Shown one piece after another: positions 19,010 to 30,922 of a stretch of 64,000 nt of DNA; positions within the stretch are counted from its first letter, which is position 1, and the number at the start of each line of letters is the position of its first letter. Origin of the DNA: Rheinheimera baltica DSM 14885 (GTDB lineage Bacteria; Pseudomonadota; Gammaproteobacteria; Enterobacterales; Alteromonadaceae); the NCBI RefSeq assembly GCF_000425345.1, contig NZ_AUDG01000003.1, positions 140,415 to 204,414 on the forward strand, in the 5' to 3' direction. Under the pieces are notes generated by a model. It worked only from the letters and a program-made list of their open reading frames with translations. It did not search any database and was not told the DNA's origin. Position numbers and translations under genes: made by a program.

Positions 19010-20364
19010 TGTCCGGTGCGATTTGGAATTTAATGTCGTTTATTGTCGCACTGGGGATACTGATAACTGTGCACGAATTTGGTCACTTTTGGGTGGCGAG
19101 AAAAAATGGCGTGCTAGTAAAACGTTTTTCCATTGGTTTTGGTAAAGCATTATTGCGCTGGCGAGATAAGCAGGGAACCGAGTTTGTTATTGCGGCAATC
19201 CCGCTTGGTGGCTATGTTCGCATGCTGGATGAACGAGTAGATCCGGTATTACCGCAGTTTAAAAATTTGGCGTTTAACCATAAAACGGTTTGGCAACGCA
19301 TGGCTATTATTGCTGCAGGCCCAGCCGCGAATTTTATCTTTGCCATAGTGGTGTTATGGCTAATGTATATGGTTGGCGTACAAACCATGCGGCCAATTAT
19401 TCAGAATGTTGCGCCACAATCTATTGCGGCTTATGCCGGTATTTCGCCGCAACAACAGATTGTCTCCGTTAATCAGCACCAAGCTACCGATGTTAGTAGT
19501 GTGAATCTGTTATTAGTAGAACAAATTGGTGACGATACCATCACATTAGGTTTAAAAGACATCGTTACTGAGCGACGTTACAACGTTGAGTTGGATATCC
19601 GTGCCTGGCAGTTTGATCCCGAGAGACAAAGTGTATTCTCTAGCCTGGGCCTTGGCCTGGCAAGGCCACAGGCGCTGACTGAAATTGCCAGCGTTGCCAA
19701 AGGCTCTGCTGCGCAAAGGGCCGGTTTACAAGTCAATGATAAAATACTGCGGATTGCAGATGAAGACATCATTGATTGGAATCAGTTTCAGCAGATTGTC
19801 GCTAATGCACCGGAAAAAGCGTTAAGCCTTGTCGTTGCACGAGACGGTAATGAATTAACACTAATTGCAACTCCTGAGCTTGTGCAAGCCTCCGATGGTT
19901 TTTCTCAAGGTGTACTCGGTGTTACGCCTAAAGTAAGCGAATGGCCACCCGGCGTACTTTACACTCAGCGTTACGGTGCTTTCGCTGCGATTGGCGCGGG
20001 TGTGTCGCACACCTGGCAGCTGACACGGTTAAGTTTTGCCATGATTGGCAAGCTGCTGACGGGAGATGTGTCGGTAAAACATTTAAGTGGCCCTATTTCT
20101 ATTGCTCAGGGAGCAGGTGCCACGGCCAGTATAGGCTTGGTAGCTTTTTTATCGTTTTTAGCACTGATAAGTGTTAACTTAGCCGTCATTAATTTGTTGC
20201 CGCTTCCCGTGCTGGATGGCGGACACTTAATGTATATGCTGCTGGAACTAATACGCGGTAAACCTGTCTCTGAAAAGACACAGGAAATAGGTTTCAAGTT
20301 TGGTGCGCTTATCCTGCTGGTGTTAATGGGAATTGCGCTGCTCAACGACGTTTCTCGTTTGTAA
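19009..20364 (+). CDS. rseP: RIP metalloprotease RseP
   Basis: RseP is the inner-membrane site-2 protease that cleaves RseA to release sigma-E and also clears remnant signal peptides. The 451-residue protein has the zinc motif HEFGH at residues 22-26, two central PDZ domains, and NLLPLPVLDGGHL, the third-ligand motif, near the C-terminus. It lies just before bamA, so the protease and the assembly machine it watches are encoded together. Confidence 0.97.
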   Translation: MSGAIWNLMSFIVALGILITVHEFGHFWVARKNGVLVKRFSIGFGKALLRWRDKQGTEFVIAAIPLGGYVRMLDERVDPVLPQFKNLAFNHKTVWQRMAIIAAGPAANFIFAIVVLWLMYMVGVQTMRPIIQNVAPQSIAAYAGISPQQQIVSVNQHQATDVSSVNLLLVEQIGDDTITLGLKDIVTERRYNVELDIRAWQFDPERQSVFSSLGLGLARPQALTEIASVAKGSAAQRAGLQVNDKILRIADEDIIDWNQFQQIVANAPEKALSLVVARDGNELTLIATPELVQASDGFSQGVLGVTPKVSEWPPGVLYTQRYGAFAAIGAGVSHTWQLTRLSFAMIGKLLTGDVSVKHLSGPISIAQGAGATASIGLVAFLSFLALISVNLAVINLLPLPVLDGGHLMYMLLELIRGKPVSEKTQEIGFKFGALILLVLMGIALLNDVSRL

Positions 20365-20390
20365 ATAACTAATCATAAGTAGTTCAAATA

Positions 20391-22865
20391 ATGACAATTA
20401 ACCGATTAGTAGCTGCGATGTTACTTGCCTCGGCCAGTAGCTCGGTGCTTGCTGAAGAATCTTTTACGGTTCAAGATATTCAGGTAGAAGGCCTGCAACG
20501 CGTAGCGCTTGGCGCGGCGTTAAATAATTTGCCTTTCAACGTAGGTGATACCGTTACAGAGTATAATCTGTCTCGCAGTATCCGTACTTTATATGGCGCG
20601 GGTCATTTCGATGACATCAAAGTATTTCGCGACGGTAATACCGTTATTTATCGCCTGCGTGAACGGCCTACGATTAACGCGATTGAGTTTGATGGCAACA
20701 AAGACATCAAAGAAGAGCAGTTAATTGAAAGCTTGTCCGGCAATAAAGTCGAAGTAGGCGAGCCACTAGATAAGACAACACTTAAAAGCATTGAAAACGG
20801 CTTGACTGAGTTTTATCACGGTGTGGGTAAGTATCAAGCTGACGTTGAAGTTGAAGTGACTTATTTACCGCGTAATCGGGTTAATCTGAAAGTTAAGTTT
20901 GAAGAAGGTGATGCAGCCTCCGTTCGGCAGATAAACATTGTAGGTAATACCCTGTTTTCTGATGAAGAGCTGCTGAAAAATATTGAGTCTCAACAAGACT
21001 TACCTTGGTGGCGATTTATGTCATCAGATCGGTATCAAAAGCAAACGCTTAACGGCGATATAGAAAAGATAACGAGTTATTATCTTGATCGCGGTTATCT
21101 GCGGTTTAGAATCGATTCTGAACAGGTTTCAGTAAGTCCGGACAAAGAATCTGTATATGTCACGTTAAACGTGACTGAAGGCGAAAAGTACACCATCAAA
21201 GGTGTGAAATTTGTTGGTGATCTTATCGGTCAAGACGAATTTATTACTCAGGTTTTGCCGTTAAAAGATGGTCAGCTTTATAATGGTGCACTGGTAACTT
21301 ACACCGAAGAGAGCATTGCTAAGTTGCTGGCTCGGTTTGGCTACGCTAACTCAAAGGTACGTACCATACCGCAAGTAAACGATGATACTAAAGAAGTTGA
21401 GTTGACAATAAGCGTTGACCCTGGCAAACGTGTCTATGTGCGCCGTATCAATATGATGGGCAATAGCACGACCAAGGATGAAGTATTACGCCGGGAACTG
21501 CGCCAGATGGAAGGTGCATGGTTATCAAATGATTCGCTGGAGTTATCTAAACAGCGTATTCAGCGTCTGCCTTATATTGAGTCAGTTGAGTTTGAAACAG
21601 CACCTGTTGCAGGTGAAGATGATTTAATTGATATTGGCTTTACAGTCAAAGAGCAACCTTCAGGCAGTTTTAATGCCGGTATTTCTTATGGCGACTATAT
21701 GGGATTGTCCTTCCAGATTGGTGTGCAACAAGAAAATTTCCTTGGTAGCGGTAACAGTGCAGGCATAAACTTAAACACCAATAAATATCAAAAAACGTTA
21801 AGCTTTTCTTATACTGATCCTTACTTTACATTAGACGGTGTGAGTTTAGGCGGCCAGATATTTTACAGCGATTTAGATTACGGTTCGTCTAATCTTGAAG
21901 CTTACGACTATACCCGTTATGGTTTTGGCGCCAGTATTGGTTATCCAATAAACGAATATAACCGGTTAAATTTTGGTGCTAATTACGTTGTAAACAAGAT
22001 TAACTCTATAAGTGATTACGATCAGTTGCGCCACTTCAGAGCGGTCTTGCTTGACGCGGAAAACCCTGACGGCGGCTACAATTTTACCAACTACGAATTG
22101 TCTGCAGGCTGGGTGCGTAGCACATTGAACCGTGGTTTGTTTCCAACTGCAGGTCACTATCTGGGCGCAAACATCAAAGTTACAGCGCCAAGCTCTGACT
22201 TAAAATACTTCAAAACCTCGTTTGAAGGGCGAAACTATATTCCGTTAAGTACTGATCATAGTTGGTCGTTTTTATCGAAACTTGAAGTGGGGTACGGTAA
22301 TGGCTATGGCAGTAAAAATGGTTACGATTACACGCTACCGTTTACCGAAAACTACTATGGCGGTGGCCAGAATATTCGTGGCTTTGAAAGCCGGATCATC
22401 GGACCGCATGCTGTTATCTTAGGCGCAACCTCAGTACCAGGATTGCCAGGCGATGGTGGCAGTTTTCCTAGTACACCGGAAAATGATATTTATGATGTAT
22501 CACAACGCTCAACAGGCGGCAACGCTATGGCTATTGCTACGTTAGAGTTGATAACGCCTACGCCATTTTTAAGTGACGACTATCGCAATTCCGTGCGTAC
22601 CAGTTTTTTTGTTGATGTAGGTAATATCTGGGATACTGAGTTTGATATTAATAGATATGATGGATTAACACAGGTTTCCAGTAGCCAACGTAGACCAAAA
22701 CTGGCAGATTACGCCGATGCTGGTTTGATTCGCGCCACTGCTGGTGTATCGTTACAATGGATTTCGCCAATGGGTCCTTTAACCTTCAGCTTGGCGAAAA
22801 TTATTAAAAAGCAAGAAGGTGATTTGCAAGAGAACTTTAGTTTTAATATAGGTACAACTTTCTAG
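20391..22865 (+). CDS. bamA: Outer membrane assembly factor BamA
   Basis: BamA is the core of the BAM complex that folds beta-barrel proteins into the outer membrane. The 824-residue precursor has a signal peptide ending SSVLA before EESF, five POTRA domains (about residues 22-430) and a C-terminal 16-strand barrel. The barrel lock motif appears as IRGFESR and the last residue is Phe, as in outer membrane proteins. It is followed 23 nt later by the chaperone gene skp. Confidence 0.97.
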   Translation: MTINRLVAAMLLASASSSVLAEESFTVQDIQVEGLQRVALGAALNNLPFNVGDTVTEYNLSRSIRTLYGAGHFDDIKVFRDGNTVIYRLRERPTINAIEFDGNKDIKEEQLIESLSGNKVEVGEPLDKTTLKSIENGLTEFYHGVGKYQADVEVEVTYLPRNRVNLKVKFEEGDAASVRQINIVGNTLFSDEELLKNIESQQDLPWWRFMSSDRYQKQTLNGDIEKITSYYLDRGYLRFRIDSEQVSVSPDKESVYVTLNVTEGEKYTIKGVKFVGDLIGQDEFITQVLPLKDGQLYNGALVTYTEESIAKLLARFGYANSKVRTIPQVNDDTKEVELTISVDPGKRVYVRRINMMGNSTTKDEVLRRELRQMEGAWLSNDSLELSKQRIQRLPYIESVEFETAPVAGEDDLIDIGFTVKEQPSGSFNAGISYGDYMGLSFQIGVQQENFLGSGNSAGINLNTNKYQKTLSFSYTDPYFTLDGVSLGGQIFYSDLDYGSSNLEAYDYTRYGFGASIGYPINEYNRLNFGANYVVNKINSISDYDQLRHFRAVLLDAENPDGGYNFTNYELSAGWVRSTLNRGLFPTAGHYLGANIKVTAPSSDLKYFKTSFEGRNYIPLSTDHSWSFLSKLEVGYGNGYGSKNGYDYTLPFTENYYGGGQNIRGFESRIIGPHAVILGATSVPGLPGDGGSFPSTPENDIYDVSQRSTGGNAMAIATLELITPTPFLSDDYRNSVRTSFFVDVGNIWDTEFDINRYDGLTQVSSSQRRPKLADYADAGLIRATAGVSLQWISPMGPLTFSLAKIIKKQEGDLQENFSFNIGTTF

Positions 22866-22888
22866 ATTAGAAAAATAGGGAACAAAAG

Positions 22889-23407
22889 ATGTTAAAGACA
22901 CATGCAGTAAAATCGGCGATTATTTTAGTAGCAGGTTTATTAATGGCAGGTACTGTTGCTGCCAAAGAAATGAAAATTGCTTATGTTGATGTGCAGGCCG
23001 TAGCCGCTAAGATTCCTCAAGCTGTTGCCATGCAGGAAACGATTAAAAAAGAATTTTCTGATCGCATTGAAGCGGTAAATAAGTTGGAAAAAGATATTGG
23101 CTTTAACATTGAAAAGCTGCGTCGTGATGGCCCAACGATGAGTGAACAGCAACAAGAGGAACTGAAAGTTGCTGTTACTAACCAACGCAAGCAGTATGAA
23201 GAGTTAGCGCGCCCGCTGGATGAAGAAATTCGTACACGCCAGGCAGAAGAGCGCAACAAAGTGCTGGCGTTGATTAAAACGGCTATTGATGTCGTTGCTG
23301 AGCGTGAAAAAATCGATATGGTATTAAACTCTGGTGCAGCAGTCTATGCCAAACCTGAATTTGATATCTCTGAAGCGGTTATGACTCAGGTTAGCAAAGC
23401 GAAATAA
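22889..23407 (+). CDS. skp: Periplasmic chaperone Skp (OmpH)
   Basis: Skp holds unfolded outer membrane proteins in the periplasm on the way to BamA. The 172-residue precursor has a signal peptide ending in TVAAK or nearby, the start KIAYVDVQAVAAKIPQA, and a long charged coiled-coil arm from about residue 50 to 125. AGGGAACAAAAG precedes the ATG. Its stop codon overlaps the lpxD start. Confidence 0.94.
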   Translation: MLKTHAVKSAIILVAGLLMAGTVAAKEMKIAYVDVQAVAAKIPQAVAMQETIKKEFSDRIEAVNKLEKDIGFNIEKLRRDGPTMSEQQQEELKVAVTNQRKQYEELARPLDEEIRTRQAEERNKVLALIKTAIDVVAEREKIDMVLNSGAAVYAKPEFDISEAVMTQVSKAK

Positions 23408-24459
23408 TGCTACAGTTTATCCTTTCTGAACTCGCTGAGCGTTTAGATGCTCAGCTGATAGGCGATGCTGCTTGCAGCATCGTTTCAATTGCCACCCTTG
23501 AAAATGCTGGTCCTGGCCAGATAAGTTTTTTATCCAATGCTAAGTATCGAAAGTTTCTCACTGCAACAGCAGCGTCAGCCGTACTGATTACTCAAGATGA
23601 TATTGCTTTTGTAGCTCCGGCAGTCAATGCATTGGTGGTAAAAGATCCTTATGTCGCTTTTGCTAAGGTGGCACAATTACTAGATAGCACGCCAAAGATA
23701 GCAAGCGGTATTCATGCTACAGCTGTAATTGACCCTAGCGTAACTTTAGGTGAAAGGGTGGCGATTGGTGCAAATGCCGTTATCTCAGCAGGCGTGGTAC
23801 TTGGCGCTGATGTACAGATTGGCGCAGGCTGCGTCATAGGTGAGCGCGTGCACCTTGATGCTGGTTGTAAACTTTGGCCGAATGTTACTATTTTACACGG
23901 TGTTAGTATTGGCCAGCGTTGCATCATACACAGTGGCGCTGTTATTGGCTCAGATGGTTTTGGTTTTGCAAATGAACGCGGTAACTGGCTTAAAATACCA
24001 CAAACAGGTACGGTTAGAGTCGGAAATGACTCAGATATAGGTGCTAACACAACGATAGATCGCGGCGCGATTGATGACACCATCATTGGCAACAATGTGA
24101 TTATTGATAATCTATGTCAAATAGCCCATAACGTACGAATTGGTGACCACACAGCAATAGCCGGTGCTTCAATAGTCGCGGGTAGCACCAAGATTGGCCG
24201 TTATTGCATAATTGGTGGTGGCGCTTGTATTAATGGCCATATCGACATTTGTGATGGCGCTCAGATAACTGGTATGGCCATGGTAATGAAATCAATTACT
24301 GAAAAAGGAGTATACTCGTCAGGTATTCCTGCCACCAGTAATCTGGATTGGCGCAAAAATACGGCTAAATTACGCCAAATAGATCAACTATATCAACGAG
24401 TAAAGCAGCTTGAAAGCCAGCTCGCAAATATGCTTAATGCACAAGATACTGACCACTAG
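23407..24459 (+). CDS. lpxD: UDP-3-O-(3-hydroxyacyl)glucosamine N-acyltransferase
   Basis: LpxD adds the N-linked hydroxyacyl chain in lipid A synthesis. The 350-residue protein has the N-terminal uridine-binding domain, a long left-handed beta-helix of hexapeptide repeats, and [15 protein letters not shown] with the catalytic His (QIAHN). The C-terminal helix includes a short coiled coil ([16 protein letters not shown]). It overlaps skp by one base. Confidence 0.96.
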   Translation: MLQFILSELAERLDAQLIGDAACSIVSIATLENAGPGQISFLSNAKYRKFLTATAASAVLITQDDIAFVAPAVNALVVKDPYVAFAKVAQLLDSTPKIASGIHATAVIDPSVTLGERVAIGANAVISAGVVLGADVQIGAGCVIGERVHLDAGCKLWPNVTILHGVSIGQRCIIHSGAVIGSDGFGFANERGNWLKIPQTGTVRVGNDSDIGANTTIDRGAIDDTIIGNNVIIDNLCQIAHNVRIGDHTAIAGASIVAGSTKIGRYCIIGGGACINGHIDICDGAQITGMAMVMKSITEKGVYSSGIPATSNLDWRKNTAKLRQIDQLYQRVKQLESQLANMLNAQDTDH

Positions 24460-24473
24460 ACAGAGGAATAGCT

Positions 24474-24926
24474 TTGGCTAACCAACTTAACAGCCTTCAA
24501 GTTCAGGAAATCATGGCCTTGTTGCCACACAGATATCCATTTTTGTTAATTGACCGCGTATTAGATTTCACGCCGGGTGAAAGCCTGACCGCAGTAAAAA
24601 ATGTCAGCATTAACGAGCCCATTTTTACCGGCCATTTTCCAGGGATGCCAATTTTCCCAGGCGTATTAATTCTTGAAGCAATGGCTCAAGCCACAGGTAT
24701 TCTTGGTTTTAAAACCGTTACAGAGCGCTCAGAAAACGAATTGTATCTTTTCGCGGCTATTGATGAAGCGCGTTTTAAAAAGCCAGTAGTACCTGGCGAT
24801 CAAATGATAATAGATGTGAAGTTTTTAAAAGAGCGCCGCAACATATGGAAGTTCTACGGTGAAGCGAAAGTTGATGGACAGGTTGTCTGCTCAGCTGAGT
24901 TGATGTGTGCCAGAAGAGAGTTATAA
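24474..24926 (+). CDS. fabZ: 3-hydroxyacyl-ACP dehydratase FabZ
   Basis: FabZ dehydrates 3-hydroxyacyl-ACP in fatty acid elongation and competes with LpxA for the same substrate. The 150-residue hot-dog protein has [13 protein letters not shown] and the active-site helix [20 protein letters not shown], with catalytic His and Glu. The start is a TTG at 24474 with GAGGA 7 nt upstream. It lies within the lpxD-fabZ-lpxA-lpxB run. Confidence 0.96.
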   Translation: MANQLNSLQVQEIMALLPHRYPFLLIDRVLDFTPGESLTAVKNVSINEPIFTGHFPGMPIFPGVLILEAMAQATGILGFKTVTERSENELYLFAAIDEARFKKPVVPGDQMIIDVKFLKERRNIWKFYGEAKVDGQVVCSAELMCARREL

Positions 24927-24927
24927 C

Positions 24928-25698
24928 GTGATCCATGCAACCGCAGTAATTGAAGCCAGTGCTAAGCTAGGTAACAACGTCAAGGTAGGCCCATTTTGCT
25001 ATATTGGCCATGATGTTGTTATCGGAGACGACTGTATCCTGGAATCGCATGTTGCGATTAAAGGCCCTAGCACTATTGGTAAAGGTAATCACTTTTTCCA
25101 GTTTTCCAGCATAGGTGAAGCTTGTCAGGATAAGAAGTATAAAGGTGAAGCCACAGAGTTGATCGTGGGTGATTACAATGTGTTTCGTGAAGGTTGCTCG
25201 GTACACCGCGGCACTGTTCAGGATCAGGGTAAAACCATAATCGGTAGCCATAACCTGTTTATGAATACCACCCATATCGCTCACGACTGTGTAATTGGCA
25301 GCCACACTATTTTTGCTAGTGGTGCGCAAGCCGCAGGACACGTGCATGTGGGAGATTGGGCCATTCTCGGTGGTATGACCGGTGTGCACCAGTTTGTGCA
25401 TATTGGCCCACACAGCTTTTGTGGTGGCGGCTCTATCGTACTTAAAGACGTGCCACCTTATCTTATGGTACACGGTGCGCCTTGTGTGCCAGCAGGTATT
25501 AACACGGAAGGCTTAAAACGTCGTGGTTACAGTAGCGAAGCGCTGTTAGAAATACGCCGTGCGTATAAAGAAGTGTATCGTAAAGGCCTTACCGTAGCCG
25601 AAGCCTTAGCCGCGCTTGAAGAGAAAGCCGCTTTAGTGCCGGAGCTTAAAGTATTTACTGATTTTATCGCTAATGCCAGTAGGGGAATTGTGCGCTGA
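24928..25698 (+). CDS. lpxA: UDP-N-acetylglucosamine O-acyltransferase
   Basis: LpxA carries out the first acylation of lipid A synthesis. The protein is a hexapeptide-repeat beta-helix with the catalytic His in MNTTHIAHDCVIG and the C-terminal helical domain from about residue 190. I chose the GTG at 24928, one base after the fabZ stop, because it gives MIHATAVIEAS, which lines up with known LpxA starts. A longer frame from 24907 would overlap fabZ. The length from this start is 256 residues. Confidence 0.95.
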   Translation: MIHATAVIEASAKLGNNVKVGPFCYIGHDVVIGDDCILESHVAIKGPSTIGKGNHFFQFSSIGEACQDKKYKGEATELIVGDYNVFREGCSVHRGTVQDQGKTIIGSHNLFMNTTHIAHDCVIGSHTIFASGAQAAGHVHVGDWAILGGMTGVHQFVHIGPHSFCGGGSIVLKDVPPYLMVHGAPCVPAGINTEGLKRRGYSSEALLEIRRAYKEVYRKGLTVAEALAALEEKAALVPELKVFTDFIANASRGIVR

Positions 25699-26861
25699 TG
25701 CAGGCAGCTAAACCTCTTAAAATAGCCATTATCGCCGGAGAACACTCCGGCGATATTTTAGGTGCCGATCTGATGAAGGCACTTAAAGCTACTCACCCAG
25801 ATGCAGTGTTCTACGGCATTGGCGGGCCGCGTATGCAGGCACTGGGATTTACCGCGCATTTTGATATGGAAGAGCTGGCGGTAATGGGCATTGTAGAAGT
25901 GCTTGGTCGTTTACGTCGGTTACTACAGGTTAAGCGTGAAATTCTTGCCACCTTAATGGCCGACAAGCCCGATGTATTTGTTGGCATTGATGCGCCAGAC
26001 TTTAACTTACCGGTAGAACTTCAATTAAAGCAAGCTGGCATTAAAACAGTGCACTATGTTAGCCCGTCAGTATGGGCATGGCGGCATAAACGTATATTTA
26101 AAATTGCGGCGGCCACCAATATGGTGTTGTCATTGCTGCCCTTTGAAAAAGCGTTTTATGATAAATATCAGGTACCATGTACTTTTGTCGGTCACACCAT
26201 GGCAGATAGCATGCCGTTAGAGGTAAATAAGGCGGTAGCTAAGGTTGAGCTGGGGCTGGATAGCACAAAAGCGGTGCTGGCACTGATGCCGGGTAGCCGA
26301 ACTAACGAGATAAAATTACTCGCACCCGATTTCTTAAGCGCGGCATTATTATTACAGCAACAATTTCCAGATTTGCAGTTTGTTTGTAATATGGTTACAG
26401 ATGCAAAGGCTGAGCAATTCAAAGCGATTAAGGCACAGTTGGCCCCCGATTTAGATGTTAAATTGTTTATTGGCCAAGCCAGGCAGGTATTGTTGGCGGC
26501 GGATGCAACTTTTATCACCTCTGGTACAGCGACATTAGAAGCTATGCTGGCAAAATGCCTGATGGTGGTGTCATATCGTGCTAATTGGCTAACGTATCAA
26601 ATAGGCCGACGGCTGGTTAAACTGGCCCATTTTAGCCTACCCAATTTGTTAGCAGGGCGGGGCATGGTAACAGAGCTATTGCAGCACCAAGTAACGCCAC
26701 AAGCACTGGTGGCGGCAATGACGCCGCTGTTAACGTCACAGCGCGATACCTTGCTCAGCGAATATCAGCAAATTCATCAAAGCATAAAATGCGATGCCAG
26801 TGTTAAAGCCGCGCAAGCCATTATACAGGTAGTAAATAATGATGTTGTATCAGCGTCCTGA
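25698..26861 (+). CDS. lpxB: Lipid-A-disaccharide synthase
   Basis: LpxB joins lipid X and UDP-diacylglucosamine to form the lipid A disaccharide at the membrane. The 387-residue GT-B glycosyltransferase has [15 protein letters not shown] at the start, [17 protein letters not shown] in the middle and [10 protein letters not shown] and [11 protein letters not shown] in the nucleotide-binding half. It overlaps lpxA by one base and rnhB by 23 bp. Confidence 0.96.
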   Translation: MQAAKPLKIAIIAGEHSGDILGADLMKALKATHPDAVFYGIGGPRMQALGFTAHFDMEELAVMGIVEVLGRLRRLLQVKREILATLMADKPDVFVGIDAPDFNLPVELQLKQAGIKTVHYVSPSVWAWRHKRIFKIAAATNMVLSLLPFEKAFYDKYQVPCTFVGHTMADSMPLEVNKAVAKVELGLDSTKAVLALMPGSRTNEIKLLAPDFLSAALLLQQQFPDLQFVCNMVTDAKAEQFKAIKAQLAPDLDVKLFIGQARQVLLAADATFITSGTATLEAMLAKCLMVVSYRANWLTYQIGRRLVKLAHFSLPNLLAGRGMVTELLQHQVTPQALVAAMTPLLTSQRDTLLSEYQQIHQSIKCDASVKAAQAIIQVVNNDVVSAS

Positions 26862-27438
26862 CGTTCAGCTAATTTGCGGTGTTGATGAAGTTGGCCGCGG
26901 CCCACTCATTGGCGCTGTGGTTACTGCTGCTGTTATTCTTGACCCAGCGAAACCTATAATGGGTTTAAATGATTCTAAAAAACTGTCTGAAAAACGCAGG
27001 CTTGAGCTGGCAGAGCTTATTAAAGCCAACGCATTATGTTGGGCGTTAGGCCGCGCTGAACCGGCAGAAATTGACCAGCTGAATATTCTGCATGCCACGA
27101 TGCTGGCGATGCAACGTGCAGTGGCTGCATTAACGCTTCGGCCAAAGTGGGTGCTGGTTGATGGCAACCGCACTACAGATTTCGGTGTGCCTGCAACTGC
27201 CGTGATAAAAGGGGATGCTCTGGTACCTGAAATTAGTGCGGCGTCTATTTTAGCTAAAGTTACCCGTGATGCAGAAATGCAGGCTTTACATCAGCTTCAC
27301 CCAGAATATGGTTTTGCTGCCCATAAAGGTTATCCCACCGCTGCGCATATGGCTGCAATTAAGCAACATGGCGTGTTAGCTGAGCATCGGCGCAGTTTTA
27401 AACCGGTACGCCTGTTATTGGAGCAACACGGCTTATGA
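26839..27438 (+). CDS. rnhB: Ribonuclease HII
   Basis: RNase HII removes ribonucleotides from DNA and RNA primers. The 199-residue protein has the catalytic signature [16 protein letters not shown] (Asp, Glu) and [10 protein letters not shown], with [17 protein letters not shown] further on. It starts inside the end of lpxB and overlaps dnaE by 4 bp (ATGA). Confidence 0.96.
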   Translation: MMLYQRPDVQLICGVDEVGRGPLIGAVVTAAVILDPAKPIMGLNDSKKLSEKRRLELAELIKANALCWALGRAEPAEIDQLNILHATMLAMQRAVAALTLRPKWVLVDGNRTTDFGVPATAVIKGDALVPEISAASILAKVTRDAEMQALHQLHPEYGFAAHKGYPTAAHMAAIKQHGVLAEHRRSFKPVRLLLEQHGL

Positions 27439-30400
27439 ATGCTCCTGGCTTTATTCATTTGCGCGTACACAGCGATTTTTCTATGGTCGATGGTGTTGCC
27501 AAAGTAAAACCTATAGTTAAAGCTGCGCAAAAATTGGCGATGCCGGCATTGGCATTAACGGACCAAATGAATTTTTGTGGCTTGGTTCGGTTTTACAGTG
27601 CCGCGCATGACGCTGGCATAAAGCCTATTATTGGTGTGGACTGCTATGTACAGCATCCGTTGTTTGGCACTGAAAGTAGCCGTATCTTGCTATTGGCGGC
27701 AAACAATGCCGGATATCAGAATCTTAGTCAGCTCATTTCTAAAGCCTACTTGCGTGGACATGTTGATGAAAAGCCGCAAATAGATCATCACTGGCTAGCC
27801 GAATATGCCGAAGGCTTAATTGTCCTGTCCGGAGCAAAAGACGGTGTTCTGGGTAAGGCCCTGCTAAAGGAAAACAACCAAAGTGTTAGTGAGTTACTGG
27901 CATTTTATCAGCAGTATTTTCCTGACCGGTTTTATCTTGAGGTAATCCGTACTGGCAGGCCAGACGAAGAACGTTATATTCAACACGCCGTTACTTTGGC
28001 AGAACAGCATGGCTTACCCTTGGTTGCCACCAACGAGGTGTTGTTTTTACAGGCTGAAGACTTTCCCGCACATGAAATTCGTGTCGCAATCCACGATGGT
28101 TTTACCCTGGATGATAAGCGTCGACCCAAAAACTTCACGGATCAGCAATATTTAAAATCTGCTGATGAAATGCAGCAGTTATTTGCCGATTTACCAGAAG
28201 CATTAGACAACTCGGTTGAAATAGCTAAACGTTGTAATGTCACCATTCGTTTAGGTGAGTATTTTCTACCCGCATTTCCAACTGGCGGTATGAGTGATGC
28301 CGATTTTTTAGTGATGAAATCTCGCGAAGGCTTGGAAGACCGCTTGCTGCAGCTATTCCCAGATGAAGTACTTCGTACTGAAAAACGCGCGCCTTACGAT
28401 GAGCGGCTGCAAATTGAGCTTGACGTTATTAACCAAATGGGTTTTCCGGGTTACTTTTTGGTCGTTATGGAGTTTATCCAGTGGAGTAAAGACAATGATA
28501 TTCCGGTAGGGCCGGGCCGCGGCTCAGGTGCCGGTTCGTTAGTGGCCTATGCACTTAAAATTACCGATTTGGATCCGCTGGAATTCGATTTACTGTTCGA
28601 ACGGTTTTTAAACCCGGAGCGGGTATCAATGCCCGACTTCGATGTCGATTTTTGTATGGACCGGCGCGATGAGGTTATCGACCATGTTGCTGACATGTAT
28701 GGCCGTGAAGCCGTGTCGCAAATTATTACCTTCGGTACCATGGCGGCCAAAGCAGTTATTCGTGACGTAGGCCGTGTGCTGGGGCATCCATACGGTTTTG
28801 TTGACCGGATCTCAAAGTTAATTCCGCCTACGCCAGGTATGACGCTGGAGCAAGCGTTTAAAGAAGAGCCTCGGCTGCCGGAGTTGTATCAGCAAGATCA
28901 GGAAGTAAAAGATCTGATAGATATGGCCCGCCAGTTGGAAGGGGTTACCCGTAACGCGGGTAAGCACGCTGGTGGTGTGGTTATTGCGCCGACTAAAATT
29001 ACCGATTTCTCCCCGCTTTATTGTGACGACGAAGGCAATAATCCGGTTACTCAATTTGATAAAAACGATGTTGAATACGCCGGTCTGGTTAAATTCGACT
29101 TCTTAGGCTTGCGCACGCTGACAATTTTGCAGTGGGCGGTAAACATGGCTAATACGCGGCTGAAAAAAGAGGGTCGCGAGCCAATAGACATTAATGCCAT
29201 TCCGCTGGTAGATAAGAAAAGCTTCGATCTGCTGCAAAAAGCCGATACTACTGCGGTATTTCAGCTTGAATCTCGCGGTATGAAGGATTTGATCCGCCGG
29301 TTACAGCCTGACTGTTTTGAAGATATGATTGCCTTGGTAGCGCTGTTTCGGCCCGGCCCTTTGCAATCGGGCATGGTAGATAACTTTATCGATCGTAAGC
29401 GCGGCCGTGAAGCCATATCGTATCCGGACGCTACCTGGCAGCACGACTGCTTAATTCCTATCCTGGAGCCTACCTACGGTATTATTTTGTATCAGGAACA
29501 GGTGATGCAGATTGCGCAGGTGCTATCGGGGTATTCGCTCGGTGGTGCTGACTTATTACGCCGGGCAATGGGTAAGAAAAAACCCGAGGAAATGGCGAAA
29601 CAGCGTGACACTTTCCAAGAGGGAGCGGCAAAAAACGGCATTGATCCTGAACTGGCAATCAAGATTTTCGATCTGGTAGAAAAATTCGCCGGTTACGGTT
29701 TCAATAAATCGCACTCTGCAGCATATGCTCTGGTGTCCTACCAGACGTTATGGATGAAAGCGCATTATCCGGCTGAGTTTATGGCGGCGGTAATGTCGGC
29801 AGATATGGATAACACCGACAAAATTGTTACCCTGGTTGATGAGTGTGAGCGGATGAAGTTAAAACTGATCCCGCCTGACGTAAATGCCGGTGTTTATAAA
29901 TTTATCGTAAACGAGCAGGGGCATATTGTGTATGGCATCGGTGCCATCAAAGGTGTGGGTGAAGGCCCAATAGATGCCATTCTTGATGCCCGTAATAAGC
30001 ATGGCAGCTTTAGCGACCTGTTTGATTTTTGCGCCAAAGTAGACTTAAAAAAATTAAACCGACGCGTGATAGAAAAACTGATTTTATCAGGTGCGATGGA
30101 CCGTTTAGGGCCACATCGCGCCGCGCTTTCTGCAACGCTCGAAGAAGCGATGAAAGCAGCCGATCAACACGCTAAAGCTCAAGCAGTGGGCCAGGATGAT
30201 TTATTCGGTTTACTAAGCCCAGAGCCGGAGCATGCAGCAGCGGCGTTTAAACAGGTTGCAGTATGGCCAGATGAAGTATGGTTGGAAGGTGAACGTGAAA
30301 CACTAGGTCTATATTTAACCGGCCATCCAATAAACCGTTATTTGGATGAAATCCCACGCTATGCAAACTGTCGTTTAGTTGAGCTACAGCCGACCAAGAA

Positions 30401-30905
30401 AGATCAAAGTGTTGCTGTAGCCGGACTCGTCGTGTCAGTGCGGATTATGATCAACAAAAAAGGCCGACGCTGGGCAATCGTAACCCTGGATGACAAATCG
30501 GCGCGGCTAGATGTACGGTTTTTTCCGGATTTGCTGGAAACGTTCGAACAACTGTTACAAAAAGACCGTATTTTGGTGATAACGGGACAGGTCAGCTTTG
30601 ATGATTTTAATGGCGGCCTTACAATGACCGGCCGCGATGTCAGCGAGATAACCCAAGTACGGGAAAAATCTCTGAGATCCTTGAATATCACTGTACAATC
30701 GGCGCAAATAGACCACAATTACCTGCAAAGATTGCAGCAGGTACTGGGAGAGTTTAATGCCGGTACCGTCCCCGTAAAGCTGCGCTATCAACGCCAGGAG
30801 GGTGAGGTAGTGCTACAGCTAGGAACACAATGGTGGGTAACGCCGGCCGACGCTTTGTTGCACCAGTTAAAGCAATTGGCAACAATAGAACTGGAATTTA
30901 ATTAA
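27435..30905 (+). CDS. dnaE: DNA polymerase III subunit alpha
   Basis: DnaE is the replicative polymerase. The 1156-residue protein has the PHP domain from [13 protein letters not shown], the C-family palm with [14 protein letters not shown] and the metal-binding Asp401, Asp403 and Asp405 in MPDFDVDF, a helix-hairpin-helix region around [12 protein letters not shown] and an OB domain around residues 980-1060. Length and order equal DnaE1 of related bacteria. It follows rnhB by overlap and precedes accA by 17 nt. Confidence 0.97.
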   Translation: MNAPGFIHLRVHSDFSMVDGVAKVKPIVKAAQKLAMPALALTDQMNFCGLVRFYSAAHDAGIKPIIGVDCYVQHPLFGTESSRILLLAANNAGYQNLSQLISKAYLRGHVDEKPQIDHHWLAEYAEGLIVLSGAKDGVLGKALLKENNQSVSELLAFYQQYFPDRFYLEVIRTGRPDEERYIQHAVTLAEQHGLPLVATNEVLFLQAEDFPAHEIRVAIHDGFTLDDKRRPKNFTDQQYLKSADEMQQLFADLPEALDNSVEIAKRCNVTIRLGEYFLPAFPTGGMSDADFLVMKSREGLEDRLLQLFPDEVLRTEKRAPYDERLQIELDVINQMGFPGYFLVVMEFIQWSKDNDIPVGPGRGSGAGSLVAYALKITDLDPLEFDLLFERFLNPERVSMPDFDVDFCMDRRDEVIDHVADMYGREAVSQIITFGTMAAKAVIRDVGRVLGHPYGFVDRISKLIPPTPGMTLEQAFKEEPRLPELYQQDQEVKDLIDMARQLEGVTRNAGKHAGGVVIAPTKITDFSPLYCDDEGNNPVTQFDKNDVEYAGLVKFDFLGLRTLTILQWAVNMANTRLKKEGREPIDINAIPLVDKKSFDLLQKADTTAVFQLESRGMKDLIRRLQPDCFEDMIALVALFRPGPLQSGMVDNFIDRKRGREAISYPDATWQHDCLIPILEPTYGIILYQEQVMQIAQVLSGYSLGGADLLRRAMGKKKPEEMAKQRDTFQEGAAKNGIDPELAIKIFDLVEKFAGYGFNKSHSAAYALVSYQTLWMKAHYPAEFMAAVMSADMDNTDKIVTLVDECERMKLKLIPPDVNAGVYKFIVNEQGHIVYGIGAIKGVGEGPIDAILDARNKHGSFSDLFDFCAKVDLKKLNRRVIEKLILSGAMDRLGPHRAALSATLEEAMKAADQHAKAQAVGQDDLFGLLSPEPEHAAAAFKQVAVWPDEVWLEGERETLGLYLTGHPINRYLDEIPRYANCRLVELQPTKKDQSVAVAGLVVSVRIMINKKGRRWAIVTLDDKSARLDVRFFPDLLETFEQLLQKDRILVITGQVSFDDFNGGLTMTGRDVSEITQVREKSLRSLNITVQSAQIDHNYLQRLQQVLGEFNAGTVPVKLRYQRQEGEVVLQLGTQWWVTPADALLHQLKQLATIELEFN

Positions 30906-30922
30906 TTAGGTAGTGACAGTCG